A DNA stretch of 64,000 bases from Mucilaginibacter agri (lineage in GTDB: Bacteria > Bacteroidota > Bacteroidia > Sphingobacteriales > Sphingobacteriaceae): positions 124,001-188,000 of the forward strand of contig NZ_WWEO01000044.1 in the NCBI RefSeq assembly GCF_009928685.1. The letters run 5' to 3'. A program made the position numbers and the translations under genes. The notes under the pieces were generated by a model. The model was not told the DNA's origin, made no database searches, and saw only the letters and a list, made by a program, of their open reading frames with translations. Of the stretch, positions 62,729 to 64,000 are shown in pieces; positions within the stretch are counted from its first letter, which is position 1, and every line of letters starts with the position of its first letter.

Positions 62729-64000
62729 ATGAAACAAAACATCATACTGCGTAAAAACAGTAAAAACGTAAATGCTACTATACAACTTACAGGCTCGAAA
62801 AGCGAGTGCAACCGCGCACTCGTTATTGAGGCTCTGAGTGAAGGTCGTGTGAAGGTTACTAACGTTTCTGACGCGGCTGATGCTGTCTTGCTGGCTGGCA
62901 TTCTGAGGTCCGAGTTGTCGGGGGTCGGAGGTCAGAACTCAGAACCCACAACTCAGAACTCGCAACTGACAACCGTTAACATCGGCCCTGCCGGTACGGC
63001 TATGCGTTTCCTGACTGCTTACTATGCAATTTCAGGAGAAGAAGTAATCCTAACCGGAAGCGAGCGGATGAAACAACGCCCTATCGGTATTTTGGTTGAT
63101 GCTTTGTGTGCTTTGGGTGCTAACATTGATTATGAGGAACAGGATGGCTATCCTCCCCTAAATATCAAAGGTGGCTTTGAACAAAAAACTGATTTGATAA
63201 GCATTCAGGGCAATATCAGCAGTCAGTATATCACTGCTTTGTTATTAATCGCAGCCCGCTTACCCAACGGTTTAAAACTGCAGATTGAAGGCGAGCTGAC
63301 TTCTCGCCCTTATGTAGAGATGACTTTGAGCATGTTACAACAAGCCGGCATCCAACACCAATGGGAAGATAACATTATCAGCATTGCACCACAGGAGTTT
63401 GCCGAAACCAGCATTTGGGTTGAACCAGACTGGAGCGCTGCATCGTACTGGTATGCCATTGCAGCCCTGAGCGATGAAGCCGAACTGTTTTTACCGGGTT
63501 TAACATCCTACAGTTTACAAGGCGACAGCGTTATAGGCGAAATTATGGCCAACTTTGGCATCACCTCGCAGTTTAAAGACGGTGGCGTGTATTTAAAAAA
63601 AGAGCCGAAACCAATTGTTCGTAAGGTTTTTGATATGATCAAATGCCCGGATCTGGCACAAACTGTTGTCGTGGTATGTGCAGCTTTAGGCCACGAAGCT
63701 ACTTTCACTGGTCTGGAAACTTTAAAAATTAAAGAAACCGACCGTATTGCAGCATTACAAAATGAATTGGGCAAAATGGGTGTTAAACTGATCGAAAAAG
63801 GCCTGGTTTATAAACTGGATTGCCGCGAGAAGTTTATCCCGCAAAAAATGAAAATTGCTACTTACGAAGATCACCGCATGGCAATGGCCTTTGCACCACT
63901 GGCCCTTATAATTCCGGAACTGGAAGTTGAAGAGGCCCAGGTGGTAGAAAAATCGTACCCGGCATTTTGGACTGATTTGGAAAAAGCAGGGTTTGAAGTA
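62729..64000 (+). CDS. aroA: 3-phosphoshikimate 1-carboxyvinyltransferase (EPSP synthase), partial at 3' end
   Basis: Sixth step of the shikimate pathway. The frame is open from ATG at 62729 to the window edge (424 codons). Typical blocks: TGSKSECNRALVIEAL, IGPAGTAMRFLTAYYA, SERMKQRPIGILVDALCALG and IKETDRIAALQNELGKMG. Residues 60-82 (from RSEL to QLTT) are extra compared with the usual spacing and are encoded by heptad repeats (62905-62974). It starts 6 bp after the DAHP synthase stop. The substrate-binding RxxxLT-like segments are preserved on either side, so activity is likely kept. Confidence 0.93.
   Translation, partial: MKQNIILRKNSKNVNATIQLTGSKSECNRALVIEALSEGRVKVTNVSDAADAVLLAGILRSELSGVGGQNSEPTTQNSQLTTVNIGPAGTAMRFLTAYYAISGEEVILTGSERMKQRPIGILVDALCALGANIDYEEQDGYPPLNIKGGFEQKTDLISIQGNISSQYITALLLIAARLPNGLKLQIEGELTSRPYVEMTLSMLQQAGIQHQWEDNIISIAPQEFAETSIWVEPDWSAASYWYAIAALSDEAELFLPGLTSYSLQGDSVIGEIMANFGITSQFKDGGVYLKKEPKPIVRKVFDMIKCPDLAQTVVVVCAALGHEATFTGLETLKIKETDRIAALQNELGKMGVKLIEKGLVYKLDCREKFIPQKMKIATYEDHRMAMAFAPLALIIPELEVEEAQVVEKSYPAFWTDLEKAGFEV
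62905..62974 (+). repeat. Ten tandem heptads inside aroA
   Basis: GAGGTCC, GAGTTGT, CGGGGGT, CGGAGGT, CAGAACT, CAGAACC, CACAACT, CAGAACT, CGCAACT, GACAACC. The first four are of reverse complement type to the last six, so the block could fold on itself, imperfectly. The final 13-mer CAACTGACAACCG matches 2211-2223 exactly. The frame is unbroken. Confidence 0.82.

Noticed and set aside
62905..62974. Possibility that aroA is a pseudogene because of the repeat insert
   Set aside because: The frame continues to the window edge with all later conserved blocks, so the insert seems tolerated.

Overview
ORGANISM. The window looks like a chromosome segment of a Bacteroidota species, most likely a Sphingobacteriaceae relative (Mucilaginibacter/Pedobacter type). 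The reasons are the phylum's -7 promoter element TAnnTTTG in front of many genes, several times with a TTG about 19-20 bp upstream; scarce Shine-Dalgarno sequences; moderate GC; and a typical gene set: a DAHP synthase with C-terminal chorismate mutase, a 59-residue histone H1-like protein, MacB/FtsX-type permeases and many AraC regulators. No rRNA, tRNA, CRISPR array, prophage or IS element was seen. LAYOUT. 1-16421 is a fatty-acid degradation region: a FadL porin (reverse strand, cut by the window edge), an AraC regulator, then about 14 kb on the forward strand: etfB, etfA, a thioesterase, an acyl-CoA-binding protein, fadN-fadA-fadE in the same order as in Bacillus subtilis, a long-chain acyl-CoA synthetase, an enoyl-CoA isomerase and a 2,4-dienoyl-CoA reductase that both resemble the mitochondrial enzymes, and two Fe-S proteins that together look like a split ETF:menaquinone oxidoreductase. 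The set covers uptake, activation, the beta-oxidation cycle, handling of double bonds, and delivery of electrons to menaquinone. 16422-24119 holds an MFS transporter, an RND efflux operon and a small unknown gene. 24366-34288 is mixed: a Na+/H+ antiporter, a GH108 muramidase, a multi-PAS histidine kinase, topoisomerase III, a GH3 beta-glucosidase with an AraC regulator, and a beta-barrel protein. 34589-37275 is a Fur-family regulator beside a divergent thioredoxin-reductase-like/MerC pair sharing a palindromic operator, a DoxX protein and a small histone H1-like gene. 37434-43896 holds a LacI regulator, a VOC protein, an ABC exporter and metE under an adenosylcobalamin riboswitch. 43897-54409 holds a TPR histidine kinase, XRE, GlxA-type and HxlR regulators (the last with a 38-bp palindrome facing a DoxX/azoreductase unit), a PQQ-propeller lipoprotein and an FtsX-type permease preceded by a sigma-54-like promoter with paired upstream palindromes. 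54491-58090 holds a VOC protein, an MHS-family transporter, a Crp/Fnr regulator and proline dehydrogenase. 58159-64000 is the aromatic amino acid region: an S4 protein, aroB, a sterol-desaturase-like protein, then pheA, the DAHP synthase/chorismate mutase and aroA (cut by the edge). MOST NOTABLE. A Phe/Tyr-rich leader peptide (60476-60541) is followed by mutually exclusive antiterminator and terminator hairpins directly before pheA, a complete classical attenuator in a Bacteroidota-like genome. A family of heptanucleotide repeats forms intergenic hairpins and also appears in frame inside aroA and, as a related family, at the N-terminus of an Fe-S protein gene.
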